Positions 46,201 to 51,360 of a stretch of DNA of 64,000 nt are shown here, piece after piece. Position 1 is the first letter of the stretch; every line of letters begins with the position of its first letter. The notes below the pieces were generated by a model, which saw only the letters and a list, made by a program, of their open reading frames with translations, searched no databases and was not told the origin of the DNA. A program made the position numbers and the translations under genes. The DNA is taken from positions 8,485,306-8,549,305 of the forward strand of contig OZ029921.1 of the NCBI GenBank assembly GCA_964023275.1, given 5' to 3'. Source of the stretch: Norana najaformis (Eukaryota > Annelida > Clitellata > Crassiclitellata > Hormogastridae).

Positions 46201-48699
46201 GATCTGGGTATCTTCTAGTGCCTTTTACAAACATGCCTAAAATGCTCCTCATTATACTTTGCAATGTTGCATTTGACATTGTCCATTAACTGCTTTGTAA
46301 GAGTACTATATAAATGCTCTTATTTTACCATACAATTACAATGCTTAGCTGCTGTAACAGTCGATCAGAACTATAACTGATTGTATTGTACAAAAGGATA
46401 TCACAATAAAATTAATCTGCATGACTTGAATGTAAATTGGGAGCCAAGCTGTGTAATTAAGGATCTCTGTTTAATTTAATTTTTTATTTGTAATATTAGA
46501 CTTAAGGAATCTACTTTGGCAACATCTAAAGCAATGTTAACTAAAGCACCTCAGATTGAAGAAAGAAGATACTGAAGACAGAAACAAATTGAAAAGAAGG
46601 ATTCGTGTGGCTGACCCCTCTCCTAGGAGGGATTAATTCCAGCCAGAAGGAAGAAGAAGAAGAAGCAATGTTAATGTCATATCATAATGTAACTCAAGGC
46701 ATTCAATGATGTTCACTTTAATGTGAAACACAATTAGTGGTCATAATCCTTTAACACTGGGTGATGTCTGAGAGATTAAATTGACCAGAAGATGTTGCAT
46801 AAACAAACTGTAAATTATGAATTTTGAGTCCACTGGAAGAGCAAACTGAAACAGGCAGTGGATTTGCAGTTAGTCAAGAATAATGCATATCTCTGGAATA
46901 ATAATGCTTATTTTATGAATGGTAACTTAAGTAGTTTTAAATGTTGTTGCTAAGTAGTCAGTTTGTGCATGCTCTACATAAATGTATCTGTTCTGTAGTT
47001 AATTGCTGTTTGCATGCTTCCTTACTGTTGTGTTCATATGCTGAGCAGTGTAGCATTTTGCTCCAGGGCAATAATAGGCTTGTTTCAAATACTCAAGAGT
47101 AGAAGCGCTCGAGTAGCAAGTACTAGTACTTGAATAGAAAGTATATGAATACAAGTACTTCTGTGTGAATGACAAATACATTTAGAAGTACAGGCAGCTT
47201 AAACACAAGTGTTATAAAAACATTATTATCGCAACAACTCGCAATGTAAGTAAATTTTATAACACTACAGGAAAATCAGATTTGTAGTTATAAAAGAGGA
47301 TTCTATAATGCCATTAAAAGAAGAAATTCCAGAGGCACTTAGCGGTTCTTAGAAACAAGAAAGAAACGGTTTACATACGAAATGTGCAAAGTTAAACTTT
47401 TAACTACAGTTAAAAAGTCTACTTAAAGCCTCTACATCATCATCATCATCTTCATTATCATCTTCATCACTTTCTGAAACCAGCCATTGGCAGCAATGGG
47501 CAAAAATAACTGATTTTCATTCTTTTGAGTCATTTTGTCAAATTTTGTGTTGTTCTTGTGCTTAGCTCAAGTCTTGTTACATCTTTGTGGATATTATCTA
47601 TCTAACAAAGTCATGGTAATCTTTTACTGCCCTTGCCATTGCATTTTTCACGTAGCACATTGATGGGATTCAGTCAGCTAGCATTCTTTCCACATGACCA
47701 AACGTCTTCATCATCATAAAAATAATAATTGCAGAATTTATCAAGGTACCATATTTTGCCATGGATTGTATTAGTGGTGGTCAAGGTATGCTTCTGTTAT
47801 TAGGCAGTGCTTGAAGCCAGACGACGACAAAGAGACTCAGAAGGAGAAGGAAGAGTTAAAGGAAGCTCTGAAGGAAGGAATTGAACCAGAGAAGGAAAAG
47901 GAGAAACAGATGGATTCAACAGATGATTTCAAAGTAGGCTTACTGTTGGCTGTGTCTCTGGTATTATGATTTTCAATTGACATGTAAAGAAGACAATTTC
48001 TACCGCACAGTTCAGTGGCAAAGCATTTCCAGGCACTTCACAAACTTATGAATAGCAAGACATATGTTACTGCTAAATGATTTGCAAAAAGGAAAAGTCA
48101 TCAATCGACCCTTAAACTGAAGGAAAAGACTCCACATTGGACCACAACAGGGAGACCATTCTAAGTCCCCTGTTTTGACTGAGCGCCTGTGAATAAGCTG
48201 GTTTCCATGACTTAGCTTTTGTTGGATGCTGTAGAAATCTTGAGTTTACAATTATGATTATGATTATGATACAGAACCCCTCAAGAAGGTTTTCATTTGG
48301 GATAAAAATGTTGCATAGGTTCTGGTATACATCACCATAATTATATAGCACCTTTAAAGAACCTCTAAGAAATGCAAAGGATTCAGTATCTTGTGAATGG
48401 TGATTGAACAGTAATTTTAGCAAACAATTAAGAAGCAGAACCGGTTTAAGTAATGTTATGCAAAGTAATCGCAAAGTAATCATACATTTACTTACGTTGC
48501 ATTTATGGTTTCTTTAACTGGAAATGCTGTGTTCTGACTTCTGAAATCTTTAAAGTGTAAAAAATATGTATAATGTTATAAAATGTTTAACAGAGTTATA
48601 GGACCATTCAAAATGCTCTGAATTTGTGGAAATTTTCTTCTGTAGGTTGTGAGTAGCACAACAGCGGAGGAGAAAACCAAGAAGGCACCAGCAGTCTAG
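3441..48699 (+). CDS. NCAM: NCAM / Fasciclin II / apCAM-type neural cell adhesion molecule, 19 exons, 5'-partial
   Basis: Homophilic cell adhesion receptor of the plasma membrane (family role: neurite growth, fasciculation, synapse remodelling). Joining the exons listed separately gives an open frame of about 882 codons: Ig1 (exons 1-2), Ig2 (3-4), Ig3 (5-6), Ig4 (7-8), Ig5 (9-10), FN3-1 (11-13), FN3-2 (14-15), membrane helix (16), cytoplasmic tail (16-19). Every Ig domain keeps its two cysteines (for example FTCEVFG / GTYKCTG in Ig1). Introns between domains are phase 1; those inside Ig1-5 are phase 2, 1, 0, 0, 0. The juxtamembrane CG-TMCI-V-LCGK segment followed by MEEG is the hallmark that points to NCAM rather than a generic Ig-CAM. 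Several N-x-S/T sites suggest glycosylation. The signal-peptide exon is missing from the window. Identity is secure at family level; NCAM1 versus NCAM2 cannot be decided and the invertebrate name would be Fas2/apCAM. Confidence 0.93.
5190..5760 (+). mobile_element. LINE ORF2 C-terminal relic with 3' end
   Basis: Frames in + orientation show the WLKVSQ-IHYRIVSLTYYALQT block and FHSRLKTELFKLSYP, the end of a CR1/L2-like LINE ORF2, then a degenerate copy of the CTGTGAATAAGCTGGTTCC 3' segment near 5698. Interrupted by stops and frameshifts. Confidence 0.75.
6905..6957 (+). repeat. (TA)n microsatellite
   Basis: Long alternating TA run within the first large intron. Confidence 0.9.
8300..8835 (+). 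mobile_element. RTE-type LINE C-terminal relic
   Basis: In + frames: EARVNAFEMKCLRQIL, LETEGVERSLLGLIRKRKLS, YFGHVLRKSGD, then GRPKMTWI and RGAANPRLEDS. This is the typical C-terminus of RTE/BovB-like LINEs. Several frame breaks, so it is dead. Confidence 0.8.
8894..8969 (+). repeat. (TA)n microsatellite
   Basis: Long alternating AT run just after the RTE relic; it may have grown from a retrotransposon tail. Confidence 0.9.
9790..9905 (+). repeat. LINE 3' tail, GCGCTATATAAAT then (TTA)n
   Basis: The string tggcgctatataaattgcc followed by TTA repeats is the common terminal segment of invertebrate L2/CR1-like LINEs. Related GCGCCATATAAAT segments recur near 52930 and 53090. Confidence 0.65.
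10032..10302 (+). repeat. About 90-bp minisatellite, three copies
   Basis: Three consecutive units containing gagc(a/t)taacatggatgttcagtgg, then caagaagacacttaatctgtg and cactgatgtgtcttggacaa. The copies are nearly identical, so the duplication is recent. Confidence 0.9.
11930..12025 (+). mobile_element. LINE 3' end, AAGCTGGTTCC / TTACGATTACG tail family
   Basis: Matches the family consensus gcctgtgaataagctggttcc, then gggcgctgtagaaatctcgag and a (TTACGA)n-like tail. Other copies: 15165, 26265, 48175, 50770 (+); 53884 and 54092 (-); 55280 (+, diverged). Confidence 0.75.
12309..12448 (+). CDS. NCAM: NCAM exon 2: Ig1, second half
   Basis: Acceptor ctttgaag before 12309; donor tctgttca/gtaagc after 12448. 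The first base completes the Arg codon split by the previous intron (phase 2), which supports direct splicing from 3603. Contains the family signature DEGTYKCTG with the second Ig cysteine. Confidence 0.9.
12955..13001 (+). repeat. 15-bp tandem repeat
   Basis: Three copies of tgatggctcatgatt in direct succession. Confidence 0.85.
13485..13582 (+). repeat. 17-bp minisatellite (left part)
   Basis: About six copies of a 17-base unit, taacacagagcaggatg. The same unit resumes at 16013 after the hAT-like insertion, so a single array was split by the element. Confidence 0.95.
13583..16012. mobile_element. hAT-like DNA transposon, non-autonomous
   Basis: Ends are caatgttccctctaa (13583) and, inverted, ttacagggaatattg (ending 16012), 13 of 15 bases matching. 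They are followed inward by CpG-rich TGCGCGCA-type subterminal sequence. An exact 8-bp direct repeat, gatgcaac, lies at 13575-13582 and 16013-16020; 8 bp is the hAT target-site length. No hAT dimerisation domain or transposase could be read inside. The interior holds LINE pieces (about 14280-14420 on the - strand, 14760-15250 on the + strand), so the element was itself a target. Confidence 0.8.
14760..15250 (+). mobile_element. LINE ORF2 3' relic with tail
   Basis: The + frames include AQAFHSKPKTLLF, followed by the 3' segment aagcgcctgtgaataagc, then tagaaatctcgagtttacga and a TTACGA tail. Same family as the 5190 and 11930 copies. It lies inside the hAT-like element. Confidence 0.75.
16013..16065 (+). 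repeat. 17-bp minisatellite (right part)
   Basis: Three more copies of the acacagagcaggatg(c/t)a unit after the hAT-like element. Confidence 0.95.
16205..17215 (-). mobile_element. CR1/L2-like LINE, 3' half, reverse strand
   Basis: The - strand shows SLSEIHDLILIQ and FSTSFPKSLAISFNLSQHSS near 17040-17210, then CFDYFNSLLNSVTKTNKTKL and LQSHWLPLEKGI-like text (LQSLHWLPLEKGI) at 16640-16780. These are conserved blocks of LINE reverse transcriptase and thumb. The 3' tail with TAATCTA repeats is at 16205-16215. Decayed by stops and TA runs. Confidence 0.75.
18243..18276. repeat. Perfect 16-bp inverted repeat (hairpin)
   Basis: ctggggccccaccatg, a 2-base spacer, then catggtggggccccag. All 16 arm bases pair, with high GC content. 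Confidence 0.95.
18668..18802 (+). CDS. NCAM: NCAM exon 3: Ig2, first half
   Basis: Acceptor tttttgtag; donor ACAG/GTCAGT. Phase 1 in and out. Encodes KDITFDHAPEVQHP, then IECQVSGRPTPELSWRYKG, a classic Ig I-set B-C strand segment. Confidence 0.93.
19829..19921 (+). repeat. 46-bp tandem duplication
   Basis: Two copies of aattttgttaaaagaaatat, each followed by atgtgattgtagata and gcctattgtt. Confidence 0.9.
19930..20160 (-). mobile_element. tRNA-derived SINE
   Basis: Read on the - strand it begins with tRNA-like promoter boxes, gtggtgtaatgatatg (A-like) and gcggattcaaattta (B-like) spaced as in a tRNA. It ends in ATC/GAT repeats that would be the 3' tail. Body family not identified. Confidence 0.65.
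20335..20720 (-). mobile_element. LINE 3' relic, reverse strand
   Basis: Starts with the inverted GATTA-type tail (aataatctaag...gtaataatgctcaaggaatcag), the same terminal family as at 14280, 16205, 40165 and 56025. Decayed ORF2 C-terminal sequence follows. Confidence 0.6.
21764..21901 (+). CDS. NCAM: NCAM exon 4: Ig2, second half
   Basis: Acceptor tttgatacag; donor CACA/GTAAGT. Phase 1 in and out. Contains LRITNITLEDDGLYLCRAEV, the E-F strands with the DxGxYxC motif. Confidence 0.95.
22045..22292 (+). mobile_element. LINE C-terminus with (GAT)n tail
   Basis: The + strand frame reads DFVRELGRRMTM, then TSYLLQRLSVAVQRGNAICF and a stop, followed by GAT repeats at 22253-22292. ELGRR...LLQRLSVAxQRGNA is the C-terminal motif of a widespread invertebrate LINE. 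Only the 3' 200 bases are present, a typical 5'-truncated insertion. Confidence 0.8.
23108..23220 (+). CDS. NCAM: NCAM exon 5: Ig3, first half
   Basis: Acceptor cctttccag; donor AAG/GTCTGC (weak consensus but the only phase-compatible choice). Phase 1 in, phase 0 out. Encodes PPKILEGPGAANAIEGNE and ISISCRAEGLPTPEFQFYK. The usual core Trp after the first Cys is Phe here. Confidence 0.9.
23504..23675 (+). CDS. NCAM: NCAM exon 6: Ig3, second half
   Basis: Acceptor ttctcttgcacag; donor CTGG/GTAAGC. Phase 0 in, phase 1 out. Contains LKKEDEGKYLCRAHNDVGND, the E-F-G strands of Ig3. Confidence 0.95.
23676..25313 (+). other. NCAM intron between Ig3 and Ig4
   Basis: TTA/TAG-type microsatellites at 23696-23815 and a LINE relic on the - strand at 24593-24960. 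Otherwise nothing recognised. Confidence 0.55.
24593..24960 (-). mobile_element. LINE ORF2 C-terminal relic
   Basis: On the - strand: LVRLHYLPGDSPTFDELCGM, FLNNPNHILQQLLKP and FIIRMLYA. The block DSPxFDELC...NPNHxLxxLLPP...RxHD...FxxRMLY is the C-terminus of a common marine-invertebrate LINE. Open for about 110 codons. Confidence 0.8.
25314..25459 (+). CDS. NCAM: NCAM exon 7: Ig4, first half
   Basis: Acceptor attttttattcag; donor AAT/GTTAGT. Phase 1 in, phase 0 out. Encodes VKPAIFDLQNVSSNEGE and PTIYCSARGDPAPTMTFRKAG. As in Ig3, Phe stands where the core Trp is expected. Confidence 0.93.
25460..26702 (+). other. NCAM intron inside Ig4
   Basis: Contains LINE-tail fragments (about 25770-26060 and 26265-26340, the latter from the AAGCTGGTTCC family). 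No VASE-like mini-exon could be recognised. Confidence 0.5.
26703..26853 (+). CDS. NCAM: NCAM exon 8: Ig4, second half
   Basis: Acceptor tctgtgtaacag; donor AAGT/GTAAGT. Phase 0 in, phase 1 out. Has no internal Met start, so it is easily missed. Encodes EDSRIVVSGPENGRLSLSF and INDSGDYICRAENNIGLDE, a textbook Ig C-terminal half. Confidence 0.94.
27233..27417 (+). CDS. NCAM: NCAM exon 9: Ig5, first half
   Basis: Acceptor cttattcattgcag; donor CAG/GTGAAA. Phase 1 in, phase 0 out. Encodes GPRFAEDHPKVVHIWAGKT, RNMTCDVQGEPAPTIVWQRG and a run ending KSSLQ. No stop and no start within; seen only by reading the open frame. Confidence 0.94.
27418..29059 (+). other. NCAM intron inside Ig5
   Basis: 1.6 kb with one LINE relic on the - strand (28319-28590). 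Remainder is AT-rich with no recognisable feature. Confidence 0.5.
28319..28590 (-). mobile_element. LINE C-terminal relic (RTE-like)
   Basis: The - strand reads ARKRGRPNRAWIDNVKEWIG, MTLEQAAQAMQQRGL. GRPxxxWIDxVxEW...AAQxxQxR is a common LINE C-terminal signature. Confidence 0.75.
29060..29165 (+). CDS. NCAM: NCAM exon 10: Ig5, second half
   Basis: Acceptor tacatcattag; donor GCCT/GTAAGT. Phase 0 in, phase 1 out. Encodes VTVLEADQTWIYGTYICNAS and NELGNKPLNIELRRA, completing the fifth Ig domain. Confidence 0.94.
30036..30182 (+). CDS. NCAM: NCAM exon 11: FN3-1, first part
   Basis: Acceptor gaaatatttcag; donor TCGG/GTAATT, leaving in phase 1. Encodes SAPDSPQSVNVTECLPNSIV and DGGETVKGYRVEYSEKMQ, the A-C strands of a fibronectin III domain. 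The next intron contains the nested transposon complex. Confidence 0.9.
30290..30431 (+). mobile_element. LINE C-terminal relic interrupted by the pogo-like element
   Basis: The + frame reads GTFSCIGLSFWNSLLLKIHI, then FSTYLKSHMFRSMD, the usual xxWNSLP...FxxxLKxxxF end of LINE ORF2. It is cut at 30433 by the TA-flanked insertion. Confidence 0.65.
30541..30855 (-). pseudogene. pogo-like transposase N-terminal DNA-binding fragment
   Basis: A 104-residue open frame begins MSSLKRKRNSYEAGFKLKVV and contains EYGVDEKLVRDWRKLKQQLE, FPELEHQLDEWVMEQRQNG. This is the Brinker/psq-type HTH followed by the start of the CENP-B HTH of pogo/POGK-like transposases. The frame stops at 30541, about 100 bases from the left TIR, so the DDE catalytic domain is deleted. 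The CENP-B-type region is truncated. It cannot be active as a transposase. Confidence 0.88.
31229..32425 (+). repeat. 186-bp satellite array, left arm
   Basis: Six units, starting at 31335, 31521, 31707, 31893, 32079 and 32265 (spacing exactly 186), plus a partial unit before. Each carries ggccaggatggtcatgaggg and ggcagccgcactcctcgtat, and within it short ATACAGATTC sub-repeats. Open in the + frame as 62-residue units (MVMRVHKEPIRGPYGFHQMD type, or VHKGTILGPYGSHKMNLVAL type), except where cctatataagc gives a stop near 31315 and 32059. Confidence 0.95.
32460..33345 (+). mobile_element. LINE reverse-transcriptase relic between the arrays
   Basis: + frames show AKVQLCADDNRLCIALSPIS (the YADD catalytic box with Tyr changed to Cys), KPDKSEVIMFGSCQRL, and FGVILDSKLTFRPHFRNLCK, in the order of LINE RT palm and thumb. 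Later frames decay. Ends around the gcaaaggcgctacattaca 3' segment near 33320. Confidence 0.8.
33423..33850 (+). pseudogene. Broken fragment of a virus-like / PolB-element gene (part 1)
   Basis: Different + frames carry ALEAAKAQMLRRREEY, EELNLGTAQYRLF, YVVNVQNRDNRCFEWTVLSA, then after a frameshift LKELNFSGIEFPVKV and GKFERQN. As I recall the family, the order (SGW.., hydrophobic YxP, INxKNxDNxCFxWxxLxAL, ELNxxGIExPVK, FExxN) is that of a region found upstream of B-type DNA polymerases in invertebrate virus-like or Polinton/adintovirus-related elements. At least two frameshifts and in-frame stops, so it is a dead remnant. Recognition is from memory of the motif pattern and needs a database check. 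Confidence 0.55.
33850..34880. other. Unassigned 1-kb insert between the virus-like gene fragments
   Basis: Begins tgttatatttaca and ends gattacaaca, which on either strand resembles TG...CA long-terminal-repeat borders, but no 4-6 bp target duplication is visible. Contains a short (TA)n near 34578-34600. A solo LTR is one possibility only. Confidence 0.3.
34880..35160 (+). pseudogene. Broken fragment of the same virus-like gene (part 2)
   Basis: One + frame reads DSHNVALLLLLNGENQHYSA, resembling the NLLLL...xxHYxxI block that follows part 1 in the same family. Separated from part 1 by about 1 kb of unassigned sequence (33850-34880), possibly a later insertion. Surrounding frames are interrupted. 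Confidence 0.45.
35400..36660 (-). repeat. 186-bp satellite array, right arm (inverted)
   Basis: The same unit on the - strand, about seven copies, uninterrupted by stops. One open frame of 515 codons runs from 36730 to 35183 and includes non-repeat sequence at both ends. Outer units are of the EPIRGPYGFHQMDIF type, inner units of the GTILGPYGSHKMNLV type, and the innermost unit (35365-35450) is diverged. Whether this frame is ever translated is unknown. Confidence 0.93.
36946..37960. other. Right interior of the pogo-like element, with another terminal-repeat-like start and a diverged duplication
   Basis: At 36946 ccgtattttccgggttatta followed by tgcgcacttgtgtataacgc resembles the end of a further pogo-like/MITE family; its partner end was not found. 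A roughly 120-base segment at 37160-37280 (ttctaaggactgggtgcgaa) is repeated, diverged, at 37455-37565 (ttctaaggacggagcgaatt). No DDE transposase domain could be read. Confidence 0.4.
38559..38623 (+). CDS. NCAM: NCAM exon 12 (tentative mini-exon): FN3-1 loop
   Basis: Excellent acceptor (ttttcttgttttcttttttag) and an open frame VTIGGEVEEQVPAYNEIP ending GAA/GTACTT. It enters in phase 1 and leaves in phase 0, exactly what is needed to connect exon 11 (phase 1) with exon 13 (phase 0). Without it, exon 13 is read out of frame and meets a stop after 12 codons. It adds about 22 acidic residues to a C-C' loop that would otherwise have normal length, so the exact donor is uncertain; GTATGG seven bases downstream is an alternative that does not fit exon 13. 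Confidence 0.55.
38920..39082 (+). CDS. NCAM: NCAM exon 13: FN3-1, last part
   Basis: Acceptor cattttggctcag; donor GTTC/GTATGT. Encodes ITIENLKPNTTYTVKVKAKN and DVGVSSPKQVSVTTKS, the E-G strands of an FN3 domain. Read-through past the donor would stop after MYHS. Confidence 0.92.
39195..39300 (+). mobile_element. Possible tRNA-derived SINE head
   Basis: ggatggctaagtgacaca (A-box-like) and gtgtttgactcccagtg (B-box-like) are spaced as in tRNA genes. No acceptor-stem pairing was found, so a SINE is more likely than a tRNA. Confidence 0.4.
39730..39854 (+). CDS. NCAM: NCAM exon 14: FN3-2, first half
   Basis: Acceptor tattgtattcag; donor ACG/GTCAGG. Phase 1 in, phase 0 out. Encodes QKPSPVQISSSSKAEAFVYT and ITWKKPITGGLPIKAYAFHY. 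Confidence 0.93.
40165..40310 (-). mobile_element. LINE 3' tail fragment, reverse strand
   Basis: Inverted GATTA-tail family (ccaatctaatctgtaaatgg), followed by the caaaatcataatc / gggagaagc...gtcaacatttg segment shared with the copies at 14280 and 56025. Confidence 0.6.
40401..40605 (+). CDS. NCAM: NCAM exon 15: FN3-2, second half
   Basis: Acceptor with a long T tract (tttttttttaatttttag); donor GCAG/GTTAGT. Phase 0 in, phase 1 out. Contains LTPSTTYDLEVRAKNDLGWS, the tyrosine-corner region of FN3. Confidence 0.94.
40720..42150 (+). mobile_element. Cluster of three LINE 3' ends, GATTA-tail family
   Basis: The + strand frames show LLGSRAFSVVGPRLWNSLPS and SFRSKLDTHLF (40950-41075), a second 3' tail ending (tagattagattagattagg) at 41610-41665, and a third copy with MSFRSKLKAHLFQLAYPQ (41950-42006) and tail at 42100-42145. 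All share gatgcctt..gcattatgataa, ggcgctatag and GATTA repeats. They fill the intron between the FN3-2 and membrane exons. Confidence 0.82.
42212..42422 (+). CDS. NCAM: NCAM exon 16: membrane helix and juxtamembrane tail
   Basis: Acceptor gtctgttttgtag; donor AAAG/GTCAGT. Phase 1 in, phase 2 out. A short linker leads into a helix of about 22 hydrophobic residues beginning TIVAIVVVIFVVLLVVVDV. It is followed by the Cys-rich CYFVNHCGVTMCICVHLCGK, positions where NCAM is palmitoylated in vertebrates, then KEKAMEEGE. Read-through of the donor would end at a stop at 42463-42465. Confidence 0.95.
42423..43098 (+). other. NCAM intron in the cytoplasmic region
   Basis: No repeat or extra exon recognised. 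Read-through from exon 16 stays open to a stop at 42463-42465. Confidence 0.5.
43099..43200 (+). CDS. NCAM: NCAM exon 17: cytoplasmic tail with PPxY
   Basis: Acceptor tgtgccag; donor AAGGA/GTAAGG. Phase 2 in and out. Encodes EVLKQPIETYQPEEGAADEQ and QLPPPAYNACK. PPAY fits the PPxY ligand of WW domains. Failure to splice at the donor would create an immediate stop (GAG TAA). Confidence 0.88.
43201..47803 (+). other. NCAM intron in the cytoplasmic region, 4.6 kb
   Basis: Nothing recognised at 43201-44680. LINE relic at 44690-45905. A (GAA)n-type retroposon tail near 46590-46670 (ggctgacccctctcctagga then agaagaagaagaagc). AGTACTTG-rich inverted motifs near 47090-47165 suggest a small DNA-transposon scrap. 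Confidence 0.5.
44690..45905 (+). mobile_element. LINE ORF2 relic with (TTAC)n tails
   Basis: + frames: VKILDDVYTASRQLQPTLRI, GLDLSAEFN, ISGAALDWICIYLLALGH (RT palm), VQNLFARMVTGTHRC, TKLHWLPV and, near the end, FIKRLMTYLYRL with a stop. The 3' segment gattcc-tgctcag-ctgatgggcaaatgg..gttaacaaata(c)at and TTAC repeats occur at 45585-45670 and 45845-45910, and again alone at 51810-51900. The duplicated tail suggests two overlapping insertions. Confidence 0.82.
47804..47933 (+). CDS. NCAM: NCAM exon 18: charged cytoplasmic tail
   Basis: Acceptor cttctgttattag; donor TTCAAA/GTAGGC. Phase 2 in, phase 0 out. Encodes a Lys/Glu-rich stretch (QCLKPDDDKETQKEKEELKE) ending MDSTDDFK. Low-complexity, acidic and PEST-like. 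The alternative acceptor four bases downstream meets a stop, so 47804 is preferred. Confidence 0.88.
47934..48645 (+). other. Last NCAM intron
   Basis: Contains an AAGCTGGTTCC-family LINE tail at 48175-48270 (+). Otherwise unremarkable. Confidence 0.55.
48646..48699 (+). CDS. NCAM: NCAM exon 19: C-terminus and stop
   Basis: Acceptor ttttcttctgtag; phase 0. Encodes VVSSTTAEEKTKKAPAV followed by TAG at 48697-48699. No PDZ-ligand consensus at the end. Confidence 0.9.
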   Translation, partial: VVSSTTAEEKTKKAPAV

Positions 48700-50745
48700 T
48701 TTTTCATTGTCATAGACAACTGTTGCTTGGAAACGTCTCAGACGCACACGCCCTGTAATGTTCGTGAACTCTTGTTGCATACAGCCGTAGTCCTGGGATC
48801 GGTGTGACCTTTGACCTGTGTATGGCACGCTTTTGATGTCCAAATTAAATGTTCCACAGTGGTTCTCGAGTGTAGAGACAGCATGAAGAAAGTTAGTTCA
48901 GACACTCGTGGTTTGTCTTGTGATTTGCGTAATCGGTGTGAAACATTTCTAATCTTAAATACGTGTTTATTGCCTTTATGGTTGTCTGTTACAGAATGTA
49001 ATTCTTGGATAGGCTGTAATGTAATTTTGCCTTTTGAAAAGACTGGCAGAATTTATTTTGTTATGTTTTGCCTTTTTTCGGCTTTTCTAGTTTACTAACT
49101 TCTAATTGCAGATTAACGGTGTAAGATGTACACAGTGCACAAACTATATGTTGCTATAATGAGTAAGTAGTATTATGATAATTAAACTAAGTCGTAAATT
49201 AATTATAAAGCTGTAATGACACATAAATTATTTTTGACGGTAATTATTAATATTATTATTATTACTGGTATTAGCACAGTGTTATGTGCAAAATATTTTT
49301 CATTTAAAGTTAGTTTGCTTTAACTTTTTCAAAAATAAGTTTCATGTTTTTTTCCAGTCAAACCATGCATAATTTTTGTAATTTTTGCAAGTGCTTTTTA
49401 TAAGTTTTTAAATGATTACACGAGTGTCTGTTGTGTTTTTCAGTGTACAGTGGATCTTTCTTGTTGTGATGTGTAACTTGAGAGCCCAGTTTATGTTGGT
49501 GTTACCTTTTGCCTGAAAGTCCAGGATGGGACAGCAAGTCCTTTGAACTCTGAACTGAATAGGAGTGCCAAACTGCTTGCCTGGGACAGTTCAGGAATTT
49601 TAAAAAATAAGGAGGAATTTCAGGAAGTTTGGAAAATATAGGAGTTCAGAAACTCCAAAAGCTTGGAAAAAACATCAGGAGTATGAGACTATTGCAGTGC
49701 AAATTTCAGCAAAGTGGGGACTTAAAGGCTGTAGTAGGCTTAGCAAATTTTATGATTATTTGGAACCTCATAGTCCAGGAAGAGCGATATGTGTGACTCT
49801 GCATAGCTTGCAAGTAATGCAACAGAGAGTGCAAGCAAGGAGTGCAATGAGGAGTGCAAGGGAGCAATTGTAGCATCTGTTTTTGGGGTAGTTTGTAAGT
49901 CATATTGGTGCACTGGATTATTGGCCATTGGTGTTTGTGTGCTGGCTCTCTGAAGACACTGGAGTGGCACTTAGACAAAAAAATGACAGGAATGGGCTGA
50001 AGGGCTGACAAGGGATTTCTCTCAACCCCCCGAGGTACGGACAGCCTATGTGATAGTTTCACAAGCAGACTATAAATTGGTTCTGTATTGTTTTCTTCTA
50101 CTCGAACATCATTCTCTATAACGGGTTCTCTAAAGTGAATTTGTGATCTGTCTTTGATTGGTTTGTTAGTTTTTTGAAAATACTGATTTGTTGACCTTTT
50201 TGTGTTTTTCTTATTTATATTTTTTCTTCTAGTTACTGTTGTGTCTAAAACTGTGTTGGTTTGTGTAAAGAACTTGGACGTTTTGTTATTATTTTGTGAT
50301 ATGCTAGTGTTAGTTGATGTTTGGTCATTTATTTTAAACTATTTTTCAGTGTATATGTTGACATTGGACGATGCGGATATGATAACTATGACATTTGAAG
50401 ATGATGAAAATGTTCTATTAAGTTGCCATTCTTCTGTTAGATTAAGTTTCTTTGTTAGGCCAACACCGATGATACTTTATTAACAGTGGTCTTTTGAGAG
50501 TTACAGATTCAATTTTTACACTTAACGTTGAGCACTTTTTGTGCAGATCACTTACACCTGAAGAAATACACTTTTTATAGATAGGATTTTTTGCATTTAA
50601 AGAGTGATAATATTTTTAATTTTGACTGAATTGCTGTTTCATTCTAGTTAGTTTTCAGAATTTTATCAGATGCTAATTAATGTCGATTGTAACTTTTCCA
50701 GTGTTGGTTGTTGGTATCTGAATAAAACGTGAAATGTGTTCGTTT
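48700..50745 (+). other. Probable NCAM 3' untranslated region
   Basis: About 2 kb after the stop that lacks the LINE/SINE debris found elsewhere, is AT-rich, and ends with AATAAA at 50721-50726 followed by GT-rich sequence. The boundary is inferred from these signals only. Confidence 0.6.
50721..50726 (+). terminator. Candidate polyadenylation signal of NCAM
   Basis: AATAAA with a downstream GT-rich element (gtgttcgtttcggtttgtc). A LINE 3' tail begins about 40 bases later, suggesting the transcript ends here. Confidence 0.5.
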
Positions 50746-50768
50746 CGGTTTGTCATTTCGGTTTGTCA

Positions 50769-50850
50769 TTGCCTGTGAATAAGCTGGTCCCCACGGCGAG
50801 GCTTTCATTGGGCGCAGTAAAAATCTCGGAATTACGATTACGATTTATGC
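50769..50850 (+). mobile_element. LINE 3' tail, AAGCTGGTTCC family
   Basis: gcctgtgaataagctggtcc then gggcgcagtaaaaatctcgg and TTACGA repeats. Begins about 40 bases after the likely NCAM polyadenylation signal. Confidence 0.7.
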
Positions 50851-51360
50851 CAGCTTAAAATTTTAAACTATAATCAAGAGCATCATGAGATCCTCATAAA
50901 CTGCTGCAGACATTTTACACAAGAGACTGAAGGTTTCCTTGGTGGAGTTGTTTTGCAGCTAGAGATTTTGTTTTTATGTATGTGCAAGCCAAATTTTGCA
51001 TCAAAAACAGTAATTGTTGAACATGATTGTGGGTGAGCGATGAGCATCTACTAGAGCACACCAAAAAATGCTGTCACTATCCACAGATGCACCTAGAATT
51101 CACAAACATGACCTACCGACCTGGACCACATTAAAAAATTTCGACTATTGTGGCCCACCACTGGAACTAATTGCTGTTGTATTGCCCAGAGCCATCTAAC
51201 CGAGATGGCTCAGGTATTGCCCAATAGGGGACTCTGTAAAAATGGCTGATATAGGTGGCGCCAGAGCGTAATGTGGTCTGAGCAAGCACTTCGGTTATAT
51301 CGTGTGCATTGATGTGGATGTATTTACGCGAAGATGATCGATAGTATATCTAATTTCAAA

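Noticed and set aside
47090-47165. AGTACTTG-rich inverted motifs as a separate DNA transposon
   Set aside because: No pair of ends or target duplication could be found; mentioned only as a scrap in the intron entry.
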